The notes under the pieces: model-generated
Told to the model about the DNA's origin: nothing
Database searches by the model: none
The model's input: the letters and a program-made list of their open reading frames with translations, nothing else
Shown here: in pieces, positions 8,158 through 16,623 of the stretch
How the letters are laid out: every line of letters begins with the position of its first letter
Position numbering within the stretch: the first letter of the stretch is position 1
DNA from: Clostridia bacterium
GTDB lineage: Bacteria > Bacillota > Clostridia > UBA1381
Reading direction: 5' to 3'
DNA length: 64,000 bases
Assembly (NCBI GenBank): GCA_900751885.1
Contig: CAADTH010000068.1
Location: 186,001 to 250,000, forward strand
Made by a program: the position numbers and the translations under genes

Positions 8158-10398
8158 TCAGTCACTCGATTCATGTCTGAATTCCACGCCCACAACGGTT
8201 GCAGGCTGTACCCTCTCTCCCGCCGCGATACTCTGCTTCGCCGCATATGCGCCGCTCGAGGAGTTCAGTCCTGCGCCGACAATTTCGAAGTTTAGTCCTG
8301 CCGCTTCGATTCTTGCTTTTGCCTCATTGATTCCAAGACCTGTCACATCCGGCACGGTAATTTTATTGTCCCCTTTAATCTCCGTCGTATAGAGAATTAC
8401 CGTGGAATCAGCGCTGATGCTCGCACCCGGTTTTGGAAGCTGGTCAACGACTTCCGCGCCGTCTCCCACCACTTTTGTCCTGAATTTGCTTTGCGCGATG
8501 GTGTCCTGTGCTTCCTTGAGCTGCATACCGCGAACCTCCGGAACAGACTGTGACATCTGTGCCATTTCCTCCTCTGTGAACTGGCGCTCAATTCCCATAT
8601 ACTCAAGTGTATCTTCTATAATCGCGCCTGCAACCGGCGCTGCCAATGTACCGCCGTATTTGTTTGCTGTCTGCGGCTCATCGAGCATGACAAGGCAGAC
8701 AATCTGCGGGTCATCCGCCGGAGCAAAGCCGATAAAGGACGCAATTCGCTTATTTCCGCTGCGGGACCCTTTTTGAGACGTACCTGTTTTTCCGCCGATA
8801 CGGTACCCCTTGATATACGCATTTTTACCCGTTCCATTTGGAGCAGATACAACGGATTCCAGTACCTCGCGCATGGTATCGGAGGTTTCTTTGGAAATGA
8901 CCTTATTTTTCACTTCAGGCTGATACGTCTTGACTACACCGTTATCATTTTTTACTTCCTTGACAATCTGCGGCTTCATGAGGTCGCCGCCGTTTATGAC
9001 AGCGGAAACCGCTGTGATAAGTTGAATCGGCGTTACATTGAATGACTGTCCGAATGCACTGGTCGCCACATCGGCATTGTTGAGTTTCCCCTGATGATAT
9101 ACGCTGTTTCCCTCGCCGACAAGCTCTATCCCTGTTTTTTCAGTCAGACCGAACGCTCTGAAATATTCCATAAATTTGTCGCCGCCCAGCCGGAGTCCGA
9201 TATCAATAAATACTGGGTTACAGGAGTTTTGTACCCCCTGCAAAAATGTCTCTGAGCCGTGTCCCGCCGTTTTATGACAGTGAATGGTATGGGTATCTAC
9301 CTTGACCGAACCGCCGCAGTAAAATGGAGAATCCAGCGTCACGACGTGCTCCTCCAGTCCCGCCGCCGCTGTGATGATTTTAAAGGTGGATCCCGGCTCG
9401 TAGGTATCTGAAATCGCCTTGTTTCTCCACATCTTGTTGCGAAGAGCCGCGGTTTTTTCTTCCTCTGTCTTTCCCGCAAGCTCATCCTCAACATCGAGCT
9501 TTACCTGGAATTTCTCAAACTGAGACGGATCATACGGATTGTTGAGATCGTAGTCGCCTTTGGTCGCCATCGCGAGAATCTCTCCCGTTTTTGGGTTCAT
9601 AATGATTCCTGCCGCGCCTTCCTTAAGCTGATCCTCAATGACTGCGGTCTCCAGATGCTTTTCGAGGAAGTGCTGAATCGTCTCATCAATGGTGAGAACA
9701 ACATCCGCCCCTTCCTGTGGGTCTACCTGTTCTTCATATTGATAGTCCATATCTGTGCCGCCTGCCGCCTTTGCGCTCAGAACACTTCCTGATTTGCCGG
9801 AAAGCTCTTTGTCGAATGTCATTTCGATTCCCTGCCGCCCGTCGTTGTCATATCCTGTAAATCCTATCACGTGCGGCGCCACATTATATGCATAGAAGCG
9901 TTTGGAATCCTCCTCGAAGTAAACCCCTGTAAATTGTTTGGATTTTTCCTCCTCGCTTCTCTCTTTGTCCTTACTGCTGTCCTTTAGTTCCTTAATCGCC
10001 TTACTCTGATCAGGAGTAACCCGTTTTTTGATGACCTGATAGCTGCTTTTTTTTGTCACCAGTTTATAGATATCTTCCTCTGTCATCTCCAAAATCGGTG
10101 CAAGCTTTTTTGATATCATTTCCGCAGAGCCTGCTTTTGCAACCTCTTGAGGATTGCAAACGACGGTATCGACCGTCGCACTGACTGCCAGCTCCTTGCC
10201 GTTTCTATCATAAATTGTTCCGCGTTTTGCTGTAATTGGCCTCTCTCTTGTCTGCTGTTCAACCGCCTGCGCTTTGAGCCAGTCTCCCTTTACGATTTGC
10301 CAGTATCCGATTCGCACAATCAGCAGAATGAGCGCCGCCAAAAACAAAGAAAACACGATCATCATCCGTTTTCTTATCTTCACAGGTGGCAATGCCAT
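8158..10398 (-). CDS. spoVD: Class B penicillin-binding protein, SpoVD/FtsI type, with two PASTA domains
   Basis: Membrane-anchored transpeptidase that cross-links septal or spore-cortex peptidoglycan with a SEDS partner. The 746 residues comprise a short cytoplasmic tail, one membrane helix (about 15-35), the dimerisation/pedestal region starting at GTIYDRNGKELA, and the transpeptidase domain with PGSTFK (nucleophile Ser), SCN and KTGTSQK. Two C-terminal PASTA repeats begin near VPEVRGMQLKEAQ and VPDVTGLGINEAK. PASTA domains with this N-terminus fit SpoVD. In Lachnospirales this gene may also be the sole division PBP (FtsI), which the sequence cannot decide. Confidence 0.92.
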   Translation of the reverse strand: MALPPVKIRKRMMIVFSLFLAALILLIVRIGYWQIVKGDWLKAQAVEQQTRERPITAKRGTIYDRNGKELAVSATVDTVVCNPQEVAKAGSAEMISKKLAPILEMTEEDIYKLVTKKSSYQVIKKRVTPDQSKAIKELKDSSKDKERSEEEKSKQFTGVYFEEDSKRFYAYNVAPHVIGFTGYDNDGRQGIEMTFDKELSGKSGSVLSAKAAGGTDMDYQYEEQVDPQEGADVVLTIDETIQHFLEKHLETAVIEDQLKEGAAGIIMNPKTGEILAMATKGDYDLNNPYDPSQFEKFQVKLDVEDELAGKTEEEKTAALRNKMWRNKAISDTYEPGSTFKIITAAAGLEEHVVTLDSPFYCGGSVKVDTHTIHCHKTAGHGSETFLQGVQNSCNPVFIDIGLRLGGDKFMEYFRAFGLTEKTGIELVGEGNSVYHQGKLNNADVATSAFGQSFNVTPIQLITAVSAVINGGDLMKPQIVKEVKNDNGVVKTYQPEVKNKVISKETSDTMREVLESVVSAPNGTGKNAYIKGYRIGGKTGTSQKGSRSGNKRIASFIGFAPADDPQIVCLVMLDEPQTANKYGGTLAAPVAGAIIEDTLEYMGIERQFTEEEMAQMSQSVPEVRGMQLKEAQDTIAQSKFRTKVVGDGAEVVDQLPKPGASISADSTVILYTTEIKGDNKITVPDVTGLGINEAKARIEAAGLNFEIVGAGLNSSSGAYAAKQSIAAGERVQPATVVGVEFRHESSD

Positions 10399-10439
10399 GA
10401 TACCCCTTCCTTTAACGCTATTTTGTTACTAGTCTACTA

Positions 10440-10928
10440 TTACTTCAGGCTGAATATTCCAGTAATATTTTTCGCAAATCCTTTCGCGCCGTTAATGAAT
10501 CGATTGCGAATCCCCTCTACCGTGTCCGCTGTCACTTCCGCCACGTCGTCCTGCTTGACGTTTAAGTACACCATCTGGTACTTTTCGGGGCGCTGCATTC
10601 CGAGACGCGTCGTCGCGATTTCCTCCACCGTTTTGAGGTCAATGCTCTGTTCCAGCTCATGTGTTTTCTGCTTGGTAATCGCCTCAGCTCCAGACAGCTG
10701 CTTTGCCAAACTTTCGATTTCCTTCTGGGTTTCATAGACCGCAACATATTTAGACACCATAAAAAAGGCCATTAGAGCAACACAAATGACCGCCACCATT
10801 TTCCGTACATTTTTCATTTTCTCCGCGCGCCTTGCCGCAACCGCCTGCATTTTCTTCTTTTTTGCACGGCGGATTTCCATTTCCTCGCGCTCCAGATTAT
10901 ACGCTAAACTACTGTTACTGTATCCCAT
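10440..10928 (-). CDS. ftsL: FtsL-like septum formation protein
   Basis: A 162-residue bitopic membrane protein with a basic cytoplasmic N-terminus (RRAKKKKMQAVAARRAEK), one membrane helix (about residues 44-62) and an extracytoplasmic coiled-coil region (ETQKEIESLAKQL onward) ending near RLGMQRPEKYQ. That architecture and the position between rsmH and the class B PBP are those of FtsL, which links FtsW/PBP2B to FtsB/DivIC. The C-terminal 40 residues are longer than in typical FtsL. FtsL sequences diverge strongly, so the call rests on topology and synteny. Confidence 0.8.
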   Translation of the reverse strand: MGYSNSSLAYNLEREEMEIRRAKKKKMQAVAARRAEKMKNVRKMVAVICVALMAFFMVSKYVAVYETQKEIESLAKQLSGAEAITKQKTHELEQSIDLKTVEEIATTRLGMQRPEKYQMVYLNVKQDDVAEVTADTVEGIRNRFINGAKGFAKNITGIFSLK

Positions 10929-10944
10929 CTAACCCACCCTAGCT

Positions 10945-11877
10945 TTATAATTTCTCAATCACCCTAAGCTTTGCACTTTTCGAACGTGGATTCTCCTGCA
11001 TTTCATCCGCCGTAGGGATGCACGGCTTTCTCGTCAGAATCTTGACTGCCGGTTTCCCATTGCAAACACAGATTGGAAATTCCTTTGGGCATGTACACCC
11101 CTTTGCCAATGCCTGAAAGGTACTTTTTACAATTCTGTCCTCCAGCGAGTGAAATGTAATAACTGCAAGTCTTCCGCCCGGCTTTAATACCTCGGCAAAA
11201 TCCTCCACTGCCTGACGCAGGATTTCCAGTTCCCCATTCACTTCTATTCGGATTGCCTGAAATACACGCTTTGCAGGATGCCCCCCATCCTGACGCGCTT
11301 TTTTTGGAATTGCTGCCTTGATAATATCGACAAGTTCGCCTGTCGTTTTGACCGGCTGCCTGTCCCTCGCCTCTATAATAAACTGTGCAATTCTCTTTGA
11401 CCAGTTTTCTTCCCCATACTCGTAGAAGATTTTAGTAAGTGCTTCCTTTGTGTATTCATTGACAATCTGATACGCACTTTTTTCCCTGCGCTTGTCCATT
11501 CGCATATCGAGCGGCGCGTCGTGCATGTAGCTGAAGCCCCGGTCTGCCTCGTCCAGTTGGTAAGACGATACTCCAAGGTCCATTACAGCGCCGTCGATTG
11601 CCCTGATATGTAAATCATGTAGTATTTCTTTTATGTCGCTAAAATTGCGGTTTACCAGAGTAAATTGTCCCTGGAATTTCTCTAGTCGCTTGCCCGCGGC
11701 ACAGATTGCGGCTTCATCCTGGTCGATGCCAATCAAATTCACTCCCTGTGCGCGGCTTAAAATGCCATACGAATGACCGCCGCCGCCAAGCGTTGCATCG
11801 GCGTATACGCCGCCGGGCTGTGGATTCAGATAATCCATTGTCTCTTGAAACAGTACTGATACGTGCTTAAATTCCAT
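10945..11877 (-). CDS. rsmH: 16S rRNA (cytosine1402-N4)-methyltransferase
   Basis: SAM-dependent enzyme that N4-methylates C1402 of 16S rRNA in the decoding centre. It has 310 residues, with the SAM-binding ADATLGGGGHSYGIL motif near residue 26, DLGVSSYQLDEADRGFSY, and the C-terminal ITFHSLEDRIVK. It sits 9 bp after mraZ, the standard start of the dcw cluster. Confidence 0.96.
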   Translation of the reverse strand: MEFKHVSVLFQETMDYLNPQPGGVYADATLGGGGHSYGILSRAQGVNLIGIDQDEAAICAAGKRLEKFQGQFTLVNRNFSDIKEILHDLHIRAIDGAVMDLGVSSYQLDEADRGFSYMHDAPLDMRMDKRREKSAYQIVNEYTKEALTKIFYEYGEENWSKRIAQFIIEARDRQPVKTTGELVDIIKAAIPKKARQDGGHPAKRVFQAIRIEVNGELEILRQAVEDFAEVLKPGGRLAVITFHSLEDRIVKSTFQALAKGCTCPKEFPICVCNGKPAVKILTRKPCIPTADEMQENPRSKSAKLRVIEKL

Positions 11878-11886
11878 TTTTGTCTC

Positions 11887-12330
11887 CTATATGTTGAGTC
11901 CGTATTGCAGGATGCCGTCGATGACAATATCGTCTGAGATGTCCTCCTGATAGGTATTCCATGTCGTACTGTCCCAAATTTCAATTTTTGTGTTTGCACC
12001 GACGAGCATGACATCCTTTTCGAGCTTTGCGTAGTCAATCAGCCGCTGTGCAATATTGATGCGCCCTTGTTTATCAATCTCACAGGAGGTCGCTTTTCCA
12101 AAGAACATCCTTACAAATGCCGCTGCATTTTTGTCCGTTGTAGTCGGAAGGGCACGGAGCTTTTCCGCCATGATTGCCCACTCGCTCTCTGTATACAGAT
12201 GCAGGCACGGATCGGACGGAGAACGCGTGATGTAGACACAAGCAGAGAGCTTGTCCCGCAATTTTGCAGGCAGAATAATGCGGCCTTTGGTATCTAACTG
12301 CCGCGCGTATTCATCCACAAAATTACTCAC
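11887..12330 (-). CDS. mraZ: Transcriptional regulator MraZ
   Basis: DNA-binding protein with two tandem SpoVT/AbrB-like folds that represses the dcw operon. I prefer a GTG start at 12330, which follows AAAGGAGTGGGGAGA and gives 147 residues, the family norm. An ATG at 12390 would add 20 poorly conserved residues. Two repeats are visible: LDTKGRIILPAKLRDKL and IDKQGRINIAQRL. As first gene of the cluster it probably autoregulates the promoter just upstream. Confidence 0.92.
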   Translation of the reverse strand: MSNFVDEYARQLDTKGRIILPAKLRDKLSACVYITRSPSDPCLHLYTESEWAIMAEKLRALPTTTDKNAAAFVRMFFGKATSCEIDKQGRINIAQRLIDYAKLEKDVMLVGANTKIEIWDSTTWNTYQEDISDDIVIDGILQYGLNI

Positions 12331-12390
12331 TCTCCCCACTCCTTTCTCTTTCCTCCATACTCCTCCATAACGCTCCCTTACTCTCCACAT

Positions 12391-12417
12391 TTTATACCAT
12401 TTGCTCTAAAAACGCAA
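12391..12417 (-). promoter_or_regulatory. Weak candidate promoter of the mraZ/dcw operon
   Basis: TATAAA (12391-12396) preceded by TTGCGT (12412-12417) with a 15-bp spacer, ending about 60 bp before the mraZ start. The spacing is short, so this is only the best candidate seen. I did not find convincing tandem MraZ boxes by eye. Confidence 0.3.
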
Positions 12418-12511
12418 TACAATTTTACAAATTCGCAGAATTTATTTTAAATTTGTGTTACGACATATGCTAATAACTTGATTTTATTCTTTTTCTTTCC
12501 ATTGGCTGCAA

Positions 12512-12548
12512 AAAAAAATAAGAGTAAGACAGATTATCCTACTCTCAT
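12512..12548 (-). terminator. Intrinsic terminator of the Spo0E-like gene
   Basis: On the minus strand a stem formed by ATGAGAGTA and TTACTCTTAT overlaps the stop codon and is followed by an unbroken run of nine T. It separates the Spo0E-like gene from the mraZ promoter region. Confidence 0.75.
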
Positions 12549-12713
12549 TTGTGTGTTTTCTTCAAACGGATGTTCCGCTTGAAACTGGGCAATCAGCTCA
12601 TCGAGCTCCTGACTGACCCGCAAAACCTCATCACTCGATACCCCTTCTTCTTCAATCAAGTGATCCATTTTTTCTCTTAATGTTTCTATGCTATGTCTCA
12701 AAGTCTTTTCCAT
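12534..12713 (-). CDS. Spo0E-like aspartyl-phosphate phosphatase
   Basis: A 59-residue helical-hairpin protein of the Spo0E family, which dephosphorylates the response regulator Spo0A and delays sporulation. The family signature SQELDELIAQF (SxxLDxLI) is present, preceded by the conserved IETLREKMDHLIEEEG helix. The ATG at 12713 is chosen because GAGGG stands 7 nt upstream; the ATG at 12752 has no ribosome site. It is monocistronic, with its own promoter (12777-12805) and terminator. Its Spo0A target is inferred from the family. Confidence 0.85.
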   Translation of the reverse strand: MEKTLRHSIETLREKMDHLIEEEGVSSDEVLRVSQELDELIAQFQAEHPFEENTQMRVG

Positions 12714-12776
12714 ATAAAATCCCTCTTCTGTTATGATATGCAACTTTTTCATTTCTTTTGGTTATTGGTTGACTTT

Positions 12777-12805
12777 ATTTTACAACATATTGCAAACAGC
12801 GTCAA
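12777..12805 (-). promoter_or_regulatory. SigA-type promoter of the Spo0E-like gene
   Basis: TTGACG (12800-12805), a 17-bp spacer and TAAAAT (12777-12782) on the minus strand, about 60 bp before the start codon. Confidence 0.7.
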
Positions 12806-12892
12806 TACAAAAATGTAATAATATAGGATTCGATATTTTCCTCTAATTTACATTTCTTCAATATAATATTTGACAGAAGGGCATAGGAATAG

Positions 12893-12930
12893 AAAAAATG
12901 CAAGAAAATAAAGAATTTTCTTGCATTTTT
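12893..12930 (-). terminator. Terminator after lgt
   Basis: A near-perfect hairpin of about 14 bp (AAATGCAAGAAAAT with its complement) with T runs on both strands. It ends the long lgt-proximal operon, 15 bp beyond the lgt stop, and could work in both directions. Confidence 0.85.
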
Positions 12931-12945
12931 CGACTTCTTTCTTTG

Positions 12946-13749
12946 TTACATTTCACCAGTTTTTTTACTGTTTCTGTGCAAAAAAACGAGAAATATGGCA
13001 GACGAAACTATTACCAAAAACGACACTACCTGCGATATTCCAATTCTTCCCGGTATCAAATACAAGATATATTCCGACTGACGCATTCCTTCCATCCATA
13101 GTCTGCCCAACGCATACCACAGCGTATACAGGAAAAATATCTCTCCATCTGCTTTCTTTTTATCACGCACGAAAAGGATGATAATGAGTCCTATCAGGTT
13201 CCAAATAGACTCATATAAAAACAGCGGATGCACTCCTGCGCTTTGGTTAATGCTCATGCGCCAGGGAAGCGCTGTTTCCCCTCCATATACCTCTGCATTT
13301 ACAAAATTTCCAAAGCGCCCGATGATTTGCCCAATCAACAGTCCCGGCGCGCACACATCGAACACCTTGAGTGTGGGAAGCTTTTTTCTGCGGCAATAAA
13401 TCACTGTGCTGATTGCCGCGCCGATGATTCCGCCGTAAATGGCGATTCCGCCATTCCATACTTTAAAGAAGTTCCAGATACTTCCCCTGACAGAGTCGAA
13501 GTCAAATAGGATATAGTAGATTCTTGCACCTAAAATACCAAAAATCAATCCATAGATTGCGACGTCATAGATGGTATCCGGCTGTACACCCCTTTTTTTG
13601 CAGGTCTTTGTGACAAACAACAGTGCCAGAAAAAAGCCTGCCGCAATGATAATACCATACCAGTAAATTGGCTTTCCCATTACTGTGAATGCCACAGGGT
13701 TGATGGAAAAGGAAAAGCCCAGTCCCGGAAATCCGATTTCATTTACCAT
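12946..13749 (-). CDS. lgt: Prolipoprotein diacylglyceryl transferase
   Basis: Polytopic membrane enzyme that adds diacylglycerol from phosphatidylglycerol to the lipobox cysteine of prolipoproteins. The 267 residues show about seven hydrophobic segments and the signature GQIIGRFGNFVNAEVYG, which contains the family's invariant Arg and Asn. It starts 10 bp after tex with a good AGGAGG site. It would modify lipoproteins such as the one at 37636. Confidence 0.95.
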   Translation of the reverse strand: MVNEIGFPGLGFSFSINPVAFTVMGKPIYWYGIIIAAGFFLALLFVTKTCKKRGVQPDTIYDVAIYGLIFGILGARIYYILFDFDSVRGSIWNFFKVWNGGIAIYGGIIGAAISTVIYCRRKKLPTLKVFDVCAPGLLIGQIIGRFGNFVNAEVYGGETALPWRMSINQSAGVHPLFLYESIWNLIGLIIILFVRDKKKADGEIFFLYTLWYALGRLWMEGMRQSEYILYLIPGRIGISQVVSFLVIVSSAIFLVFLHRNSKKTGEM

Positions 13750-13758
13750 GTCATCCTC

Positions 13759-15909
13759 CTACAGCTTCATGGATAGTGATATCCGCTTCTTCTTTACATC
13801 TACCTCCAGCACCTTAACCTTGACGATATCGCCGACAGACAGTACATCCATCGGATGCTTGATATAGCGGTCACAAATCTGAGAGATATGTACCAGTCCG
13901 TCCTGATGGACGCCGATATCCACAAACGCGCCGAAGTCGATGACATTTCGTACCGTGCCGGTCAGAATCATGTCAGGCTTTAAATCCTCCAGCCCCATAA
14001 TGTCTGTGCGCAGAACAGGCTGTGGAAGCTCCTCGCGCGGGTCACGCCCTCTTTTTAACAGCGCATCGGCAATATCGCGAATTGTCGGTATGCCGACACC
14101 GATTTCCTCTGAAAATGCACGGATATCCGTTTTAGATAAGCGGTCTTTGATGTCGGAGATGGTTCCGTTTGTAACATCCTCCATAGTATAGCCGAGCTTT
14201 TCTAACAGCTTTTTTGCCGCGTCATAGCTTTCCGGATGAACAGACGTATTGTCAAACAAGGTGTCCCCATCCGAAATGCGCAAAAAGCCTGCACACTGCT
14301 CAAACGCTTTTTTGCCGAGCTTTGGCACCTTTAAAAGCTGTTTCCTGTTTTTGAATTTGCCATTCTCCTCGCGGTAGGCAGTGATATTTTTCGCGACGGT
14401 GGAATTGACGCCGGAGATATAGGAAAGAAGAGACGGCGATGCTGTGTTGAGGTCGACGCCGACACTGTTCACGCAGTCCTCGACCACACCCCCGAGCGCT
14501 TCTCCCAGCCTTTTCTGGTTCATGTCATGCTGGTACTGCCCCACACCGATTGCCTTTGGATCAATTTTTACAAGCTCGGCAAGTGGATCCTGAAGCCTTC
14601 GCGCAATGGACACCGCGCTTCTGAGAGAGACATCAAATTCAGGGAACTCCTCTGTCGCAAGCTTGGACGCCGAATACACTGACGCTCCCGCTTCGCTGAC
14701 CACCATATAATAGATTTCCCTGTCGATTTCACGAATCAATTCGGCGGCGAGCATCTCTGTCTCCTTGGACGCGGTTCCGTTGCCAATCGATACCAGATTG
14801 ACATTGTGCTTCAAAATCAAATCCTTCAAAATCCGCTTTGCCTTTTCCTTGTCATGGTTCGGAAGCGTACAGTAGACCACGCCCGTCGCGAGCACTTTTC
14901 CAGTGTCATCCACAACCGCTACCTTACAGCCGGTTCGGTACCCCGGGTCCAGCCCCAGCACAACGCGCCCCTTGATAGGCGGCTGAAGCAAAAGTCCGCT
15001 GAGATTTTTTGCAAACACCTTGATGGCAGATTCCCCTGCGCGGTCTGTGAGAAGGTTTCGTATCTCTGTCTCAATAGACGGCGCAATCAGGCGCTTATAC
15101 GCGTCCTGCGCCGCCTCGCGCACCTGCGCGGTGGTAATCGACGGCTTTTTGGTGCATACCTGGGATTCCAAATAATCGACTAGCAGCTGTTCTGCAATAT
15201 CCAGCTTGACAGATAAAAAGCCTTCCTTTTCTCCGCGGTTGATGGCGAGAACCCTGTGGTTCGCAATCTTGGATACCGCTTCAGAAAATTCATAGTACAG
15301 GCTGTAGACGCTGTCCTCCTCCTTTGCCGCGCGTGTGACTATCACGCCGTTTTTGTAGGTCAGCTCACGAATCCGCCTGCGGTAGTCCGCATTGTCGGAA
15401 ATCATCTCCGCAATGATATCCTGCGCGCCGTTTACCGCGTCCTCTGCTGTCAGCACGCCTTTTTCCTCATTGATATACTCCCCCGCAAGCTCGAATATAT
15501 CCCCTGATACAAGCTCCTGCGCGAAAATCAGCTGCGCCAAAGGCTCTAGTCCCTTCTCCTTTGCGATGGTCGCACGGGTACGGCGCTTCGGGCGGTATGG
15601 ACGGTAGATGTCATCCAGCTCTGTCACGCTCTTTGCATTCTCGATTGCCGCTGACAGCTCCTCTGTCATTTTGCCCTGCTCATCAATCAGTCGGAAAATC
15701 TCCTGCTTTTTCGCCTCCATATTGCGCAGATATTGAAGCCGCTGTGAAAAATCACGCAGTACCTCGTCACTCAGCTCTCCTGTGACCTCCTTGCGGTATC
15801 TTGCGATAAATGGAATGGTGTTCCCCTCGTCAATCAGCTTCAGCGTATTTTCTACCTGAAACTCCTTCAGCTTGAATTCTTCCTTTAATATCTGCGCTAT
15901 GTTATCCAT
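13759..15909 (-). CDS. tex: Tex-family RNA-binding transcription accessory protein
   Basis: A 716-residue member of the Tex/YhgF family: helical N-terminal region, YqgF-like RNase H fold (around VVLGLDPGYRTGCKVAVVD), a helix-hairpin-helix section near LLSYISGVNSTVAKNI, and a C-terminal S1 RNA-binding domain (FGAFVDIGVHQDGLVHIS). Family members bind RNA and affect transcription and RNA turnover; the exact role is not settled. The gene overlaps the pseudouridine synthase by 8 bp. Confidence 0.93.
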   Translation of the reverse strand: MDNIAQILKEEFKLKEFQVENTLKLIDEGNTIPFIARYRKEVTGELSDEVLRDFSQRLQYLRNMEAKKQEIFRLIDEQGKMTEELSAAIENAKSVTELDDIYRPYRPKRRTRATIAKEKGLEPLAQLIFAQELVSGDIFELAGEYINEEKGVLTAEDAVNGAQDIIAEMISDNADYRRRIRELTYKNGVIVTRAAKEEDSVYSLYYEFSEAVSKIANHRVLAINRGEKEGFLSVKLDIAEQLLVDYLESQVCTKKPSITTAQVREAAQDAYKRLIAPSIETEIRNLLTDRAGESAIKVFAKNLSGLLLQPPIKGRVVLGLDPGYRTGCKVAVVDDTGKVLATGVVYCTLPNHDKEKAKRILKDLILKHNVNLVSIGNGTASKETEMLAAELIREIDREIYYMVVSEAGASVYSASKLATEEFPEFDVSLRSAVSIARRLQDPLAELVKIDPKAIGVGQYQHDMNQKRLGEALGGVVEDCVNSVGVDLNTASPSLLSYISGVNSTVAKNITAYREENGKFKNRKQLLKVPKLGKKAFEQCAGFLRISDGDTLFDNTSVHPESYDAAKKLLEKLGYTMEDVTNGTISDIKDRLSKTDIRAFSEEIGVGIPTIRDIADALLKRGRDPREELPQPVLRTDIMGLEDLKPDMILTGTVRNVIDFGAFVDIGVHQDGLVHISQICDRYIKHPMDVLSVGDIVKVKVLEVDVKKKRISLSMKL

Positions 15910-16615
15910 TTTGTCTCTCCTTTTTCAGCAATTCTTTTTCTTTTTCTGTAATTTCCCTGACACTACCAGGCGAAAGCTGCTCATCCAAATATAGTCCCCC
16001 GATTGCAATGCGCTTTAAACTCTCTACATGCTTCCCCACAGAAGCGCACATGCGCTTGACCTGATGAAATTTTCCCTCACAAATTTGTATGACCGCTTCC
16101 CGTTCGCTCTCTCCCCTTTGAAGATAGGCAGGCTTTGTGACAAAATCCTCCCCGAGCTCAATCCCCTCGCGGAACATCCGGACGTCCTCCTCCTCTATCG
16201 GCTTGTCCAGCGTGGCAACATACGTCTTATACACCTTTTTCTTTGGTGCGGTCAGCTCATGGGCAAATGCGCCGTCGTTTGTCAAAATGAGAAGCCCCTG
16301 TGTGTCGATATCCAAACGCCCGACCGGAAACAGATTAAAGTGCAGGTACTCCTTTGGCAGAAGGTCAATGACCGTCCGCTTCCGGGCGTCGTGTGTGGCT
16401 GACACGACGTCTGGAGGTTTGTTCATCATCAGATACACAAACCGGCGGTAACAAAGCTTAGTTCCGTCCAGACAGACAGCGCTCTCCTCTGACACCTGCT
16501 GTTCTCCTTTTTTTGCGGCTATACCATCCACCGTCACCCTGCCCCCTCGAATCAGCTTTTTTGCCTCGCTTCTCGTCGCTGCACCGCAGTCGGACAGGTA
16601 TTTATCCAAACGCAT
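15902..16615 (-). CDS. RsuA-family 16S/23S rRNA pseudouridine synthase
   Basis: Converts a uridine in ribosomal RNA to pseudouridine. The 237-residue product has an N-terminal S4 RNA-binding domain (MRLDKYLSDCGAATRSEAKK) and the catalytic motif GRLDIDTQGLLILTNDG with the nucleophilic Asp. The ATG at 16615 follows AGGTGG and places the S4 domain at residue 1; an ATG at 16639 would overlap mnmE and lacks a good site. The length is closest to RsuA-type enzymes acting on 16S rRNA, but the target base cannot be read from sequence. Confidence 0.9.
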   Translation of the reverse strand: MRLDKYLSDCGAATRSEAKKLIRGGRVTVDGIAAKKGEQQVSEESAVCLDGTKLCYRRFVYLMMNKPPDVVSATHDARKRTVIDLLPKEYLHFNLFPVGRLDIDTQGLLILTNDGAFAHELTAPKKKVYKTYVATLDKPIEEEDVRMFREGIELGEDFVTKPAYLQRGESEREAVIQICEGKFHQVKRMCASVGKHVESLKRIAIGGLYLDEQLSPGSVREITEKEKELLKKERQNG

Positions 16616-16623
16616 ATGTCCAC

